From contig NZ_SNWQ01000001.1 of the NCBI RefSeq assembly GCF_004361855.1, positions 620,001-684,000 on the forward strand: DNA of 64,000 nt, written 5' to 3'. This document shows, piece by piece, positions 41,022 to 49,230 of the stretch. A model generated the notes under the pieces. The model did no database searches. It saw only the letters and a list, made by a program, of their open reading frames with translations, and was not told where the DNA came from. The translations under genes and the position numbers were made by a program. Each line of letters opens with the position of its first letter. Within the stretch, counting starts at the first letter, position 1. The stretch is from Kribbella caucasensis (lineage in GTDB: Bacteria; Actinomycetota; Actinomycetes; Propionibacteriales; Kribbellaceae).

Positions 41022-41636
41022 TCAGGGGAGGTTGAGGACGAGGTCGGGGCCTTCTCGGTGGAAGCCGAGGGTGTGGAGGTAGGAGGCGGACTCGCGCATC
41101 CGGCGGGGGGCTACGACCTGGTGGAAGCCGTGGTCGGTGAAGACGTCGCTGCGGCGGTAGACGAACTCGCCCGGGGTAAAGTCGCGGTACTTCGGCAGCA
41201 CGTAGTCGAGGTCGATCTGGGCCCGGCCGTCGCCGGCGTCGTGGGCGAGGACCACGCCGACGGTGCGTTCACCGCGCTGGACCAGGAAGGCGTACGGGCT
41301 GATGGCAGAGGTGAAGTCGGGGTTGAAGCTGCTGATGTCCTTGCTGTTCGTCTTCAGCACGTGCCGGAGGTAGGCGTCGGCGGGATTCACCTCGAGCACC
41401 TCGTACTCCGCTTCGTCGTGGCGGTGACGGAGCAGTCCGTAGAGATGCACCGCGTTGATCACCGCGAGGACGGCGTTCATGCCGACCATCGGCCAGACCT
41501 CGATCACCAGGTTGAAGCCGACCAGGATCACGCAGCCGATCAAGTTCAGCACCCGGAGTCGCAGGATCCGGGTCTGCAGCAACGACACGACCACCAGGGC
41601 CGACCCGCCCCAGCCGATGATGTTCCACACGTCCAC
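41022..41636 (-). CDS. YgjV-like membrane protein with C-terminal cytosolic domain
   Basis: 204 aa. The first 75 residues are a YgjV-type membrane unit with about three short helices (NIIGWGGSALVVVSLLQTRI, LRVLNLIGCVILVGFNLVIE, AVLAVINAVHLYGLLR). A soluble domain follows (FQ-like: LDYVLPKYRDFTPGEFVYR, RRMRESASYLHTLGFHREG) that recalls an N-acetyltransferase-like C-terminal half. The combination is found in several phyla but has no known role. GTG 41636 is preferred over longer frames since TACCCT (41643-41648) is 6 nt upstream. It is divergent from the aminotransferase gene with 53 bp between. Confidence 0.75.
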   Translation of the reverse strand: MDVWNIIGWGGSALVVVSLLQTRILRLRVLNLIGCVILVGFNLVIEVWPMVGMNAVLAVINAVHLYGLLRHRHDEAEYEVLEVNPADAYLRHVLKTNSKDISSFNPDFTSAISPYAFLVQRGERTVGVVLAHDAGDGRAQIDLDYVLPKYRDFTPGEFVYRRSDVFTDHGFHQVVAPRRMRESASYLHTLGFHREGPDLVLNLP

Positions 41637-41642
41637 GTCGTG

Positions 41643-41683
41643 AGGGTAGACCAGATAGTTCAGTGGACTGGTTCGGTGAGACT
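41643..41683. promoter_or_regulatory. Divergent leaderless promoter pair
   Basis: Minus strand TACCCT (41643-41648), 6 nt before GTG 41636; plus strand GAGACT (41678-41683), 6 nt before GTG 41690. Both genes lack a Shine-Dalgarno. The -35 regions must share the 29 bp between. Confidence 0.5.
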
Positions 41684-41689
41684 TGGCGC

Positions 41690-42505
41690 GTGACCGACTA
41701 CCTGGAACTGGACGGCGAACCGCTCGATCGGGTCGATCCGGGGTTGCTGCGAGCAATCAGCTCCGGGCACTTCACCTCGATGCAGGTCCGGGGTGGGCTG
41801 GTCCGGGGGTTGCCGTTCCACGTGGAACGGTTGGACCGGAGTTCGGTCGAGCTCTTCGGTCACGGGGTGCCGGCCGAGCGGTGGCGGTCGTACGTGAGGT
41901 CGGCGCTCGAACGCGCGGGCGTAGCGGACGCGTCAGTCCGGATCACCGCGTTCACCCGCGATCGGGCGAAGGTCGACCAGGGCATCGCTGTCGCGCCTGA
42001 GCTCCTGGTCACCGTCTCCGCACCGATCGCGTCGACCGGGCGACCACTCCGGTTGCTCGCGGTCGAGCACGAGCGACCAGTGCCGCACCTGAAGCACACC
42101 GGGTCCTTCTCACTCTCGTACTACGGACGCGCGGCGAAACTGGATGGGCACGATGACGCGCTGTTCTACGACCGGGCGGGCCACGTGTCCGAGGCGTCGA
42201 TCTGGAACATCTGCTTCGCCCAAGCCGGCCGGATCGTCTGGCCGGAGGCGGCCGTCCTCCCCGGGATCACGATGCAGGTCCTCCAAGCGGGACTCGCCGC
42301 CACCGGCACCCCGAGCGAAACCCGGCCCGTGCCACTCGACGAACTCGCCACCTACGACGCCGCGTACCTGACCAACTCCATCGACCCAGCGCTCCCCGTC
42401 GCCGCGATCACCACCCCAGCCGGCACCACGTCGTACCAGCCCGACCCCACGTCAACAGCACAAATCGAAAAGGCCTACAAAGCAAAGCCGGCGCAGCCGA
42501 TCTGA
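41690..42505 (+). CDS. Class IV aminotransferase (PLP fold type IV)
   Basis: 271-aa PLP enzyme of the branched-chain aminotransferase/aminodeoxychorismate lyase family. PLP-lysine lies in VPHLKHTGSFSLSYYGR (about 141-157). The conserved Glu is in GHVSEASIWNICFAQ, then VLPGITMQVLQAGL, where PGIT binds the phosphate. N-terminal SGHFTSMQVRGGLVRGLPFH is typical. GTG 41690 is favoured by the GAGACT -10 six bases before. It may be a D-amino-acid, branched-chain or ADC lyase-like enzyme; no pathway neighbours help. Confidence 0.85.
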   Translation: MTDYLELDGEPLDRVDPGLLRAISSGHFTSMQVRGGLVRGLPFHVERLDRSSVELFGHGVPAERWRSYVRSALERAGVADASVRITAFTRDRAKVDQGIAVAPELLVTVSAPIASTGRPLRLLAVEHERPVPHLKHTGSFSLSYYGRAAKLDGHDDALFYDRAGHVSEASIWNICFAQAGRIVWPEAAVLPGITMQVLQAGLAATGTPSETRPVPLDELATYDAAYLTNSIDPALPVAAITTPAGTTSYQPDPTSTAQIEKAYKAKPAQPI

Positions 42506-42583
42506 GCCGTAGGTAGACCCCGAAGGGAAGGCGAACAGTAGGCAGCGCGCGGGGCGCGCGCGGGGTGGTGGCGCGAGGTGTCT

Positions 42584-42606
42584 GCCGGCACGAGCCGCGT
42601 GCCGGC
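42584..42606. terminator. GC hairpin after the aminotransferase
   Basis: GCCGGCACG, 5-nt loop AGCCG, CGTGCCGGC: perfect 9-bp arms within the convergent gap; probable terminator without a T-run. Confidence 0.55.
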
Positions 42607-42627
42607 GCGGGGCGGTACGTGCGCGGG

Positions 42628-42683
42628 GGGTGCGGGCGCGAGGGTGCGGGCGCGGGGGTGCGGGCGCGGGGGTGCGGGCGCGA
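42628..42683. repeat. Four tandem copies of a 14-bp GC-rich repeat
   Basis: Units GGGTGCGGGCGCG(A/G) at 42628, 42642, 42656 and 42670, differing only at the last base. They lie in the intergenic gap between convergent genes. A partial degenerate copy follows. 14 bp is not a multiple of three, so this is not a coding repeat. Confidence 0.85.
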
Positions 42684-42703
42684 GGTGCGTGCGGGTGGGG
42701 CGG

Positions 42704-43471
42704 TCAGCCGTCGCCTCCACCGCCGCCGCCGGCGTCTCCTCCGCCGGGGTCGAAGCCGGCGTCGTGGCCGGTGGGGTCGTAGCCGGTGTGGGTGCCTGGG
42801 TCGCCCCAGCCGCCGGTGGCGCCGGCCTGGGATTCGAAGCCGGCCAGGGGGATGTAGCTTGCGCCGACGCCGACGGTGAAGTAGCCCTCGCCGTAGGGGG
42901 CGACCGCGGCGCCTGCCTCCCAGTAGGGGACCCGGCGGCTGCCGTACTGGACATAGCGGACCTCGGGCTCGTCCCCGGCTCTCACTCGTGCGGCGTCCTG
43001 GGCACAGGCCGGGACCGTGCGAGTACCGACCTTCGGCTGGGTCCAGACCACGTCCGTGGTCGACGGACCGTGCTGCGGGTTGAAGAAGCATGGCACCCGC
43101 CGCTCGGGTACCGGCTCGCCCGCGACCCGCGCCTGCACGCAGACGATCGCGTACCGCCCGGTGGCGAGCGCGTCGGTGACCGCGCTGATCGCTTCCGGCT
43201 TCCGGATCCCCCGCACCGCCCGCTGAGCCACCTCGTACGAGTCCAGTGCCAACTGATAGTCGACCCGCGTATCGGTATCGAGTTCGCGACCGGTCACCCG
43301 GCCGTCCAGCCGGGCCAGCTCCTCGCCGAGCAGGGTGACGTCCTCGTCGGCGAGCTTCTTGATCTGTTCGAGCTCCTCGGCGTCACCCTGCGTGGCCGCC
43401 CGCCGGTCCCACAGGTACCGGCCCGCGAGCGCCAGCCCGCCCCCACCCAAGGCCGCTAGAAACCACCACAT
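42704..43471 (-). CDS. Membrane-anchored protein with Gly-rich tail, unknown function
   Basis: 255 aa. It starts with a TM helix (MWWFLAALGGGGLALAGRYL) whose start ATG 43471 has a weak AG-rich RBS. A helical, charged cytosolic segment follows (EELEQIKKLADEDVTLLGEE). The central domain (about 85-190) has cysteines C111, C128 and C155 and resembles the DUF/TPM-associated Actinobacteria-specific domain with QIKKLADEDV..RLDGRV. The last 60 residues are Gly/Asp-rich, ending in GGGDAGGGGGGDG. It is common in Actinobacteria but uncharacterised. No close genetic partner: it is convergent with the aminotransferase. Confidence 0.7.
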   Translation of the reverse strand: MWWFLAALGGGGLALAGRYLWDRRAATQGDAEELEQIKKLADEDVTLLGEELARLDGRVTGRELDTDTRVDYQLALDSYEVAQRAVRGIRKPEAISAVTDALATGRYAIVCVQARVAGEPVPERRVPCFFNPQHGPSTTDVVWTQPKVGTRTVPACAQDAARVRAGDEPEVRYVQYGSRRVPYWEAGAAVAPYGEGYFTVGVGASYIPLAGFESQAGATGGWGDPGTHTGYDPTGHDAGFDPGGGDAGGGGGGDG

Positions 43472-43561
43472 CCCAAGAAGGTAACCCCGCCCGAAGGCGC
43501 TGGGGAGCGGTCGTCATAGACCTGTGGACAACCGTGACCTTCACCGAACAGCCCCCCAGGT

Positions 43562-45028
43562 TCAGGACCGCTCGTTCCACCACCTCAGGAGCTCCTCCCG
43601 AGCGCGTTCCTCGCCGAGCGGGCCGTGCTCCAGCCGCAGCTCCATCAGGAACTTGTACGCCTCACCGACGTCGCGTCCCGGGCCGATGCCGAGGATCTCC
43701 ATGATCTGGTTGCCGTCCAGATCCGGCCGGAGCGAATCCAGTTCCTCCTGCTCCGCGAGCCGGGCGATCCGCTCCTCGAGATCGTCGTACGCCGCGCGCA
43801 GGGCCTCGGCCTTCCGCCTGTTCCGCGTGGTGCAGTCGGCTCGGGTGAGAACGTGCAGCCGGGTCAGCAGGGGTCCCGCGTCGCGGACGTACCGGCGTAC
43901 GGCGGAGTCGGTCCACTCACCGGTTCCGTACCCGTGGAAGCGCAGATGGAGCTCGATCAGTTTGCTGACCTGCTCGATCTGCTCGTTGCTGAACCGCAGC
44001 GCCTTCATCCGCTTCCGGGCGAGTTTGGCGCCGTACACGTCGTGATGGTGGAACGTCACCTTGCCGGCGCCCTCGAACTTCCGGGTCTTCGGCTTGCCGA
44101 TGTCGTGGATCAGCGCGGCGAACCGGACCACGAAGTCGGGCAGCTCGTCGACGTCGACCAGCCGGGACTCCAGGTCGATGGCCTGCTCAAGCACGGTCAG
44201 TGAGTGCTCGTACACGTCCTTGTGCCGGTGGTGCTCGTCCACCTCCAGCCGGAGCGCGGGCAGTTCGGGCAGCACGTGGTCGGCCAGGCCGGTCGACACC
44301 AGCAGGTCCAGACCGACCCTCGGGTTGCCGGCGTCGACCAGCTTGATCAGTTCGTCCCGGACGCGCTCGGCCGACACGATCGTGATCCGCTCGGCCATCG
44401 ACGTCATCGCGGCCACCACGGCCGGGTCCGGGGTGAAGTTCAGCTGGGCCGCGAACCTTGCCGCCCGCATCATCCGCAACGGGTCGTCCGAGAACGAGTC
44501 CTCCGGCGAGCCAGGCGTCCGGATCACCTTGTTCCGCACGTCGTCGCGCCCGCCGAACGGGTCGACGAACTGGTGCGACGGCAGCAGCACCGCCATCGCG
44601 TTCATCGCGAAGTCCCGCCGGGACAGGTCGCCCTCGAGGGTGTCGCCGTACGCGACCTCCGGTTTGCGTGAGGTGGGATCGTAGGACTCCGACCGGTAGG
44701 TGGTGATCTCCAGAACCCATTCGCCCTTGCGACATCCGATGGTGCCGAAGGCTTTCCCGATGTCCCAGACGTGGTCGGCCCAGCCGGCCAGCAACCGTTC
44801 GACGACATCGGGGCGGGCCGAGGTGGCGAAGTCGAGGTCCTTGCTCCCGCGACCGAGGAGAATGTCCCGGACAGGACCTCCGACCAGCGCGATCTCGTAC
44901 CCGGCCGCGTCGAAGCGAGCACCCAGCTCGTCGACCACCGGAGCGATCATCATCAGGGACTGGACACCTTTCCGCTGGACCGCTGACAACGATCCGGAGG
45001 AGGCCGAGCGGTCGGGGATAGGAGACAC
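43562..45028 (-). CDS. pcnA: CCA-adding enzyme / tRNA nucleotidyltransferase
   Basis: 488-aa class II tRNA nucleotidyltransferase adding or repairing the 3' CCA of tRNAs. The nucleotidyltransferase head is at about 40-160 (ALVGGPVRDILLGRGSKDLD with the catalytic Asp pair in SKDLDFAT), then SRRDFAMNAMAV with RRDF, the neck, and a C-terminal HD domain (FAALIHDIGKPKT, FHHHDVYGAKLARKRMKAL) that is usual for actinobacteria. GTG 45028 is preferred because the family N-terminus (SAVQRKGVQSLMMIAPVVDE) begins after it, and TAACCT lies 8 nt upstream on the same strand as a leaderless -10. It is divergent from the DUF6049 gene, 24 bp apart. Confidence 0.93.
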   Translation of the reverse strand: MSPIPDRSASSGSLSAVQRKGVQSLMMIAPVVDELGARFDAAGYEIALVGGPVRDILLGRGSKDLDFATSARPDVVERLLAGWADHVWDIGKAFGTIGCRKGEWVLEITTYRSESYDPTSRKPEVAYGDTLEGDLSRRDFAMNAMAVLLPSHQFVDPFGGRDDVRNKVIRTPGSPEDSFSDDPLRMMRAARFAAQLNFTPDPAVVAAMTSMAERITIVSAERVRDELIKLVDAGNPRVGLDLLVSTGLADHVLPELPALRLEVDEHHRHKDVYEHSLTVLEQAIDLESRLVDVDELPDFVVRFAALIHDIGKPKTRKFEGAGKVTFHHHDVYGAKLARKRMKALRFSNEQIEQVSKLIELHLRFHGYGTGEWTDSAVRRYVRDAGPLLTRLHVLTRADCTTRNRRKAEALRAAYDDLEERIARLAEQEELDSLRPDLDGNQIMEILGIGPGRDVGEAYKFLMELRLEHGPLGEERAREELLRWWNERS

Positions 45029-45036
45029 AGGAAACT

Positions 45037-45046
45037 AGGTTACGGT
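45037..45046. promoter_or_regulatory. Overlapping divergent -10 elements
   Basis: Minus strand TAACCT (45037-45042) for pcnA and plus strand TACGGT (45041-45046) for the DUF6049 gene share two bases. Spacings to the starts are 8 and 6 nt. Both mRNAs would be leaderless. Confidence 0.6.
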
Positions 45047-45052
45047 GACGGC

Positions 45053-47422
45053 GTGTTGAGACGGCGACTGAGGCTCTCCGCAGCAGCGGGTGCGAGCCTG
45101 GTGATCGCTGCGTCGGCAACGGTTCAGCCGCTTCCGGCGGCGGTGGCCGACCCACGCGCCGAGGACCCAGTGGTCGAGGTGACCATCGACTCGTTCGCTC
45201 CGGCCACCCCGATACCGGGCCAGCAGGTCGTCATCACCGGCCGGGTCACCAACACCAGCACCACCACCTTCGACAACCCGCAGGCGATCGCGTGTATCGA
45301 GGAACATCGGCTGACCACCCGCGCCGAGCTGGCCGCGATCCCGACCGAGCTCGAGCAGCCCCTGCAGAAGCAGAACGACTGCAGCGGTCTCGACAACCCC
45401 GCCTCCACCACCTTTCAGTCCTTCAAGGCGCCGCTGCAGCCGAAGGCCTCGGTGCCGTTCCGCCTCGTGGTGCCGTGGCAGGAGTGGCACATCAGCAAGC
45501 GGGCGGGCGTCTACGTGGTCGGCGTGACCTTCCGCGGTAACCCGTCCGACGGCAACCGGATCACCGCGGGCCGGGCCCGGACCCTGATGCCGGTGATCGA
45601 TACCAAGCCGATGCCGCGCAAGGTGAACACCGCCCTGGTGATCCCGCTCCGGCACCGCCCGACGCTGCTGGCTGGTGACCGGTTCGCGAACGAGTCGCTG
45701 GCCGAGTCGATGGCGCCGAACGGCCAGCTCGGCCGACTCCTCGCGCTCGGCAGGCAACAGAAGGTCACCTGGCTGGTCGATCCGGCCATGATCGACGAGG
45801 CCAGGCGGATAGCCAACGGTTATCGGGTGGTCGGCAGCAACAACCAGACCAAGGCCGGGACCGGTCAGCAGACGGTCGCCGCCTGGCTCAAGGCCTTCGA
45901 CGCCACCCGGACCCGGAACCCGGTCGTCCTGCTCCCGTACGGCGACCCGGACGTGGCCAGCCTGATCGACGCGGGCGGCACGCTGAAGGATCTGGTCGGT
46001 CAGTCCCGGTCGGCGACGGAGCAGTTCAACCTCGGCGTACCGCTCTTCCGGTCCGGGCTCTGGCTCGAGAACGGGTCCGCCACCAGCCGCAACCTCGCCG
46101 CCGCCTCCACCGGGTACGCCGGTGCCAAGGCCGACGACCTCAACCTCGTCAGCAGTGCGTCCTGGACCCCCGAGACCCGACCCAGTCTTTCCCCGTCACC
46201 GGTGTACGACGTACTCACGCCCGAGGGCCCCGTGAAGAGTGTGCGCACTGTGATCGCGGACTCCACCCTGACCACGGGCGGACCGGACGCGGCCACGGCG
46301 AACTCCCCGATCCAGGTACGGCAGCGCTTCGCGGCGGAGACCGCGTTGCTCGCGTCGACCGGCACGGGTTCGATCACGGTGGTCGCCCTCTCGCCGCGCG
46401 GCTGGGACACCGACGGCCGGGCGACGACCGCGATCGCGCAGGACCTGTCCCTGCCCTGGATCACCCCGGTCGGCATTGATCAGGTGCTCCCCCAGTCGTC
46501 GACCAGCCCAGCGGTCACCAAGCCGCCGACCGCACTGCGCTCGACCCCCGGGCTGACCGGCACCCAGCTGGACCAGATCAAGCAGCTCAACAACGCGACC
46601 ACCACCTACGTCTCGCTGCTGAACAACCCGGAGGACGCGGACGAGAACATGCGCCGCGCGTTGCTCCGGGCGAGTTCCTACAGCTGGCGTGGCTTCCCCG
46701 ACGAGTCGCAGCGATTCACCGGCTTCGAGCTGGCCGCGGTGAACTACCAGCTCGGCCGGGTGCACCTGGTGACCAACTCGGCCGGTGGCAAGGGAGCGCG
46801 CCGCGAGATCAAGGTCAACCTGTCCGGCAGCAAGGGCACCTTCCCGCTCACCATCGCGAACGAGCTGAACGTGTCCGTCCGGGTCGGCATCGTGGTCAGC
46901 TCGGCGAACCGGCCCGACCTGCGGATCGAGCCGCTGGAGACCAGGGTGCTCGCGGCCGGCCAGAAGGCGACGTACCAGATCAACGCAAGCGCGGAGCAGA
47001 ACGGCCTGATCCGGGCCGACGCGCAGGTGATCTCGGCCCAGCAGCTCCCGGTCGGCCGGTCCCAGGAGCTCGTCATCCAGGCCGCGCAGTACGGCAGTGT
47101 CGGCTGGATCCTGGTCGGCTCGGCCGTCGCGCTGCTGTTCGGTACCTCGCTGGTCCGCATCTACCGGCGGATCCGGTCCGAGCGGAAGAACCCGACCGCG
47201 CCGGAGCCCGGATCCGATCCGTTGCACCCGGCCCCGATCGACCCACAGGACGTCGCGACAGCGGATCTGGAAGCGCAGGCGGAGGTTGATCCGGGCGGCG
47301 ACGAGCCGAACGCGTTGGAACCGGTGAAGCAACTGCGAATCACCCCGGGCCGCGCGAACGGCGTACCGGCAGACGACACGGCGGAGAGCCTGAAAGAAGG
47401 AGTCGGTACCAAGGATGGCTGA
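45053..47422 (+). CDS. DUF6049 family membrane-anchored extracellular protein
   Basis: 789-aa envelope protein. A signal peptide (RRRLRLSAAAGASLVIAASA) is followed by a large extracytoplasmic region with Ig-like beta segments (VTNTSTTTFDNPQAIACIEE) and central Rossmann-like parts (KVTWLVDPAMIDEARRIANG). Two cysteines (C81, C109) may form a disulfide. A single TM (about 680-700, VGWILVGSAVALLFGTSLVR) anchors a cytosolic, charged tail. It is the usual neighbour of murJ in actinobacteria (Rv3909 family) and overlaps murJ by 8 bp. GTG start with TACGGT at 6 nt. Likely involved in cell-wall or lipid-flip export, but no biochemical role is established. Confidence 0.9.
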   Translation: MLRRRLRLSAAAGASLVIAASATVQPLPAAVADPRAEDPVVEVTIDSFAPATPIPGQQVVITGRVTNTSTTTFDNPQAIACIEEHRLTTRAELAAIPTELEQPLQKQNDCSGLDNPASTTFQSFKAPLQPKASVPFRLVVPWQEWHISKRAGVYVVGVTFRGNPSDGNRITAGRARTLMPVIDTKPMPRKVNTALVIPLRHRPTLLAGDRFANESLAESMAPNGQLGRLLALGRQQKVTWLVDPAMIDEARRIANGYRVVGSNNQTKAGTGQQTVAAWLKAFDATRTRNPVVLLPYGDPDVASLIDAGGTLKDLVGQSRSATEQFNLGVPLFRSGLWLENGSATSRNLAAASTGYAGAKADDLNLVSSASWTPETRPSLSPSPVYDVLTPEGPVKSVRTVIADSTLTTGGPDAATANSPIQVRQRFAAETALLASTGTGSITVVALSPRGWDTDGRATTAIAQDLSLPWITPVGIDQVLPQSSTSPAVTKPPTALRSTPGLTGTQLDQIKQLNNATTTYVSLLNNPEDADENMRRALLRASSYSWRGFPDESQRFTGFELAAVNYQLGRVHLVTNSAGGKGARREIKVNLSGSKGTFPLTIANELNVSVRVGIVVSSANRPDLRIEPLETRVLAAGQKATYQINASAEQNGLIRADAQVISAQQLPVGRSQELVIQAAQYGSVGWILVGSAVALLFGTSLVRIYRRIRSERKNPTAPEPGSDPLHPAPIDPQDVATADLEAQAEVDPGGDEPNALEPVKQLRITPGRANGVPADDTAESLKEGVGTKDG

Positions 47423-49070
47423 TCGCACCCTGCGATCCGCAGCGGTGATGGCAGCCGGAACGGTGCTGTCACGCCTGCTCGGATTCGTCCGGATCGCCCT
47501 CCTCGCGGCAGCGATCGGTACCGCACTGCGCGGCGACATCTTCACCGCGGCGAACACGATCCCGAACAGCCTCTACATCCTGCTGGCCGGCGGGGTCTTC
47601 AACACCGTCCTGGTGCCTCAGCTGGTCCGGGCGATCAAGAACCACGAGGACGGCGGCCAGGATTTCACCAACCGGCTGCTCACCTTCGGTTTCGTCGTGC
47701 TGGCCGTCGTCACGGTGGCCTGCGTGCTGCTGTCGCCGCTGATCGCCGAGCTCTACCTGCCGGGTGAGTTGAACGATCCGTCCCGGGCCGCGGAGAAGGC
47801 CTCGATGGTGATGTTCGTCCGGCTGTGCCTGCCGCAGATCTTCTTCTACGGCGCGTTCGTGCTGGTCGGCCAGGTGCTGAACGCGCGGCGGCGGTTCGGC
47901 CCGATGATGTGGGCCCCGATCGCGAACAACATCGTCGCCTGCGTCTCGATCGTGATCTTCCTGCTGGTCTACCGGGTCGGCGACAACCCGCCCACCTTCA
48001 GCGGCGGCGAGGAACTGCTGCTCGGTCTCGGTCACACGGTGGGCATCGCGGTTCAGTTGCTGGTGCTACTGCCCTATCTGAGGGCCAGCGGTCACCACTA
48101 CCGGCCCAAGTTCGGCCTTCGCGGCACCGGGCTGGGGCGGACCGCCAAGCTGGGTATCTGGACGGTCCTGTTCGTCGCGGTCAACCAGGTGACGCTGGTC
48201 GTCGTCACCAAGCTGGCGATCGCCGGTAGTGCGTCCGATGCGCCAGGCTCCAAGGCAGGACTGGTCGCCTACAGCACGGCCATGCTGATCATCCTCGTCC
48301 CGCACGGCATCGTGACGGTCTCGCTCGCGACCGCTGCGCTGCCGCAGATGTCGTCGCTGGCCGCCGAGGGCGATGTGACCGAGGTGGCCCGGCTGTCGGC
48401 CCGGTCGATCCGGCAGACGCTCGCGATCGTGGTACCGGCGGCTGCCGCCATGGTGGCGTTCGCGCAGCCGATCACGACGGTCATCGCCGGCTACGGCGCC
48501 GGTAAGAACAACACCGAGTTGATGGGCTACACGCTGATCGCGCTGGCGCTCGGGCTGATCCCGTTCACCGTGCAGTACTTCCAGCTGCGCACGTTCTACG
48601 CGTTCGAGGACACCCGGACGCCGTTCTTCCTGCAGTGCGTGATCGCCGCGACCAACATCGCAGCGGCGATTGTCGGCGTCCGGGTGGTGCTGGGCGAGGA
48701 GCACCTGCGGTTCAGCGGTGTCGCACTCGGGGTGGCGTACTCGCTCGCCTACCTGGTCGCTGTGCTGATGTCGCGACGGGTGCTGGCCAGGCGGGTGCCG
48801 CGAGTGTCCGGCTCCGGCATCGGCCTGCCGCTGTTGGCGATGGTGATCGCGGCCGCGGTCGGTGCGGGGCTCGGCCGGTTGGTGCTCGTACTGCTCGAGA
48901 TGGTGACCGATTGGGAGGGGCCGCTGACGTCGGCGTTGCAACTGGCGATCGCCGCGGCGGTGATGCTGCCGATTTACGTCGGTGTGGCCCGGGTATTGCG
49001 GATCCACGAGGTGACCGACCTCGTGTCCGTGGTCACATCCAAGCTGCCGGGAGGGTCCCGCCGCTCCTGA
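47415..49070 (+). CDS. murJ: Lipid II flippase
   Basis: 551-aa integral membrane protein, the MurJ/MviN member of the MOP superfamily, which flips lipid II for peptidoglycan synthesis. Around 14 hydrophobic helices. Hallmarks: RLLGFVRIALLAAAIGTALR at the N-terminus, QIFFYGAFVLVGQVLNARRR and GYTLIALALGLIPFTVQYFQ, then RTFYAFEDTRTPFF. ATG overlaps the DUF6049 stop. Unlike M. tuberculosis Rv3910, it ends after the membrane domain; the pseudokinase is a separate downstream gene 160 bp away. Essential role inferred from the family. Confidence 0.95.
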   Translation: MADRTLRSAAVMAAGTVLSRLLGFVRIALLAAAIGTALRGDIFTAANTIPNSLYILLAGGVFNTVLVPQLVRAIKNHEDGGQDFTNRLLTFGFVVLAVVTVACVLLSPLIAELYLPGELNDPSRAAEKASMVMFVRLCLPQIFFYGAFVLVGQVLNARRRFGPMMWAPIANNIVACVSIVIFLLVYRVGDNPPTFSGGEELLLGLGHTVGIAVQLLVLLPYLRASGHHYRPKFGLRGTGLGRTAKLGIWTVLFVAVNQVTLVVVTKLAIAGSASDAPGSKAGLVAYSTAMLIILVPHGIVTVSLATAALPQMSSLAAEGDVTEVARLSARSIRQTLAIVVPAAAAMVAFAQPITTVIAGYGAGKNNTELMGYTLIALALGLIPFTVQYFQLRTFYAFEDTRTPFFLQCVIAATNIAAAIVGVRVVLGEEHLRFSGVALGVAYSLAYLVAVLMSRRVLARRVPRVSGSGIGLPLLAMVIAAAVGAGLGRLVLVLLEMVTDWEGPLTSALQLAIAAAVMLPIYVGVARVLRIHEVTDLVSVVTSKLPGGSRRS

Positions 49071-49118
49071 TCCGGCTGCTTGTGCACTCGTGCACCTCGC
49101 CTCGCCGCCCCTGGGCAC

Positions 49119-49124
49119 TAGCAT
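49119..49124 (+). promoter_or_regulatory. -10-like element upstream of the pseudokinase gene
   Basis: TAGCAT, about 100 nt before the GTG start. A GTGCAC-TC-GTGCAC palindrome (49082-49095) lies upstream. Confidence 0.35.
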
Positions 49125-49230
49125 GGGGGCTGCGATCGGGCCGCCACCCGATCGCAGCCGGGTCCCCGCCGACTGGATCCGGAGCGCCAGACGCAGGCCG
49201 ACCAGTGCATCGAGGAGGGCGAAAGACACC

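Noticed and set aside
42628-42683. CRISPR-like array
   Set aside because: Contiguous 14-bp units without spacers; a tandem repeat only.
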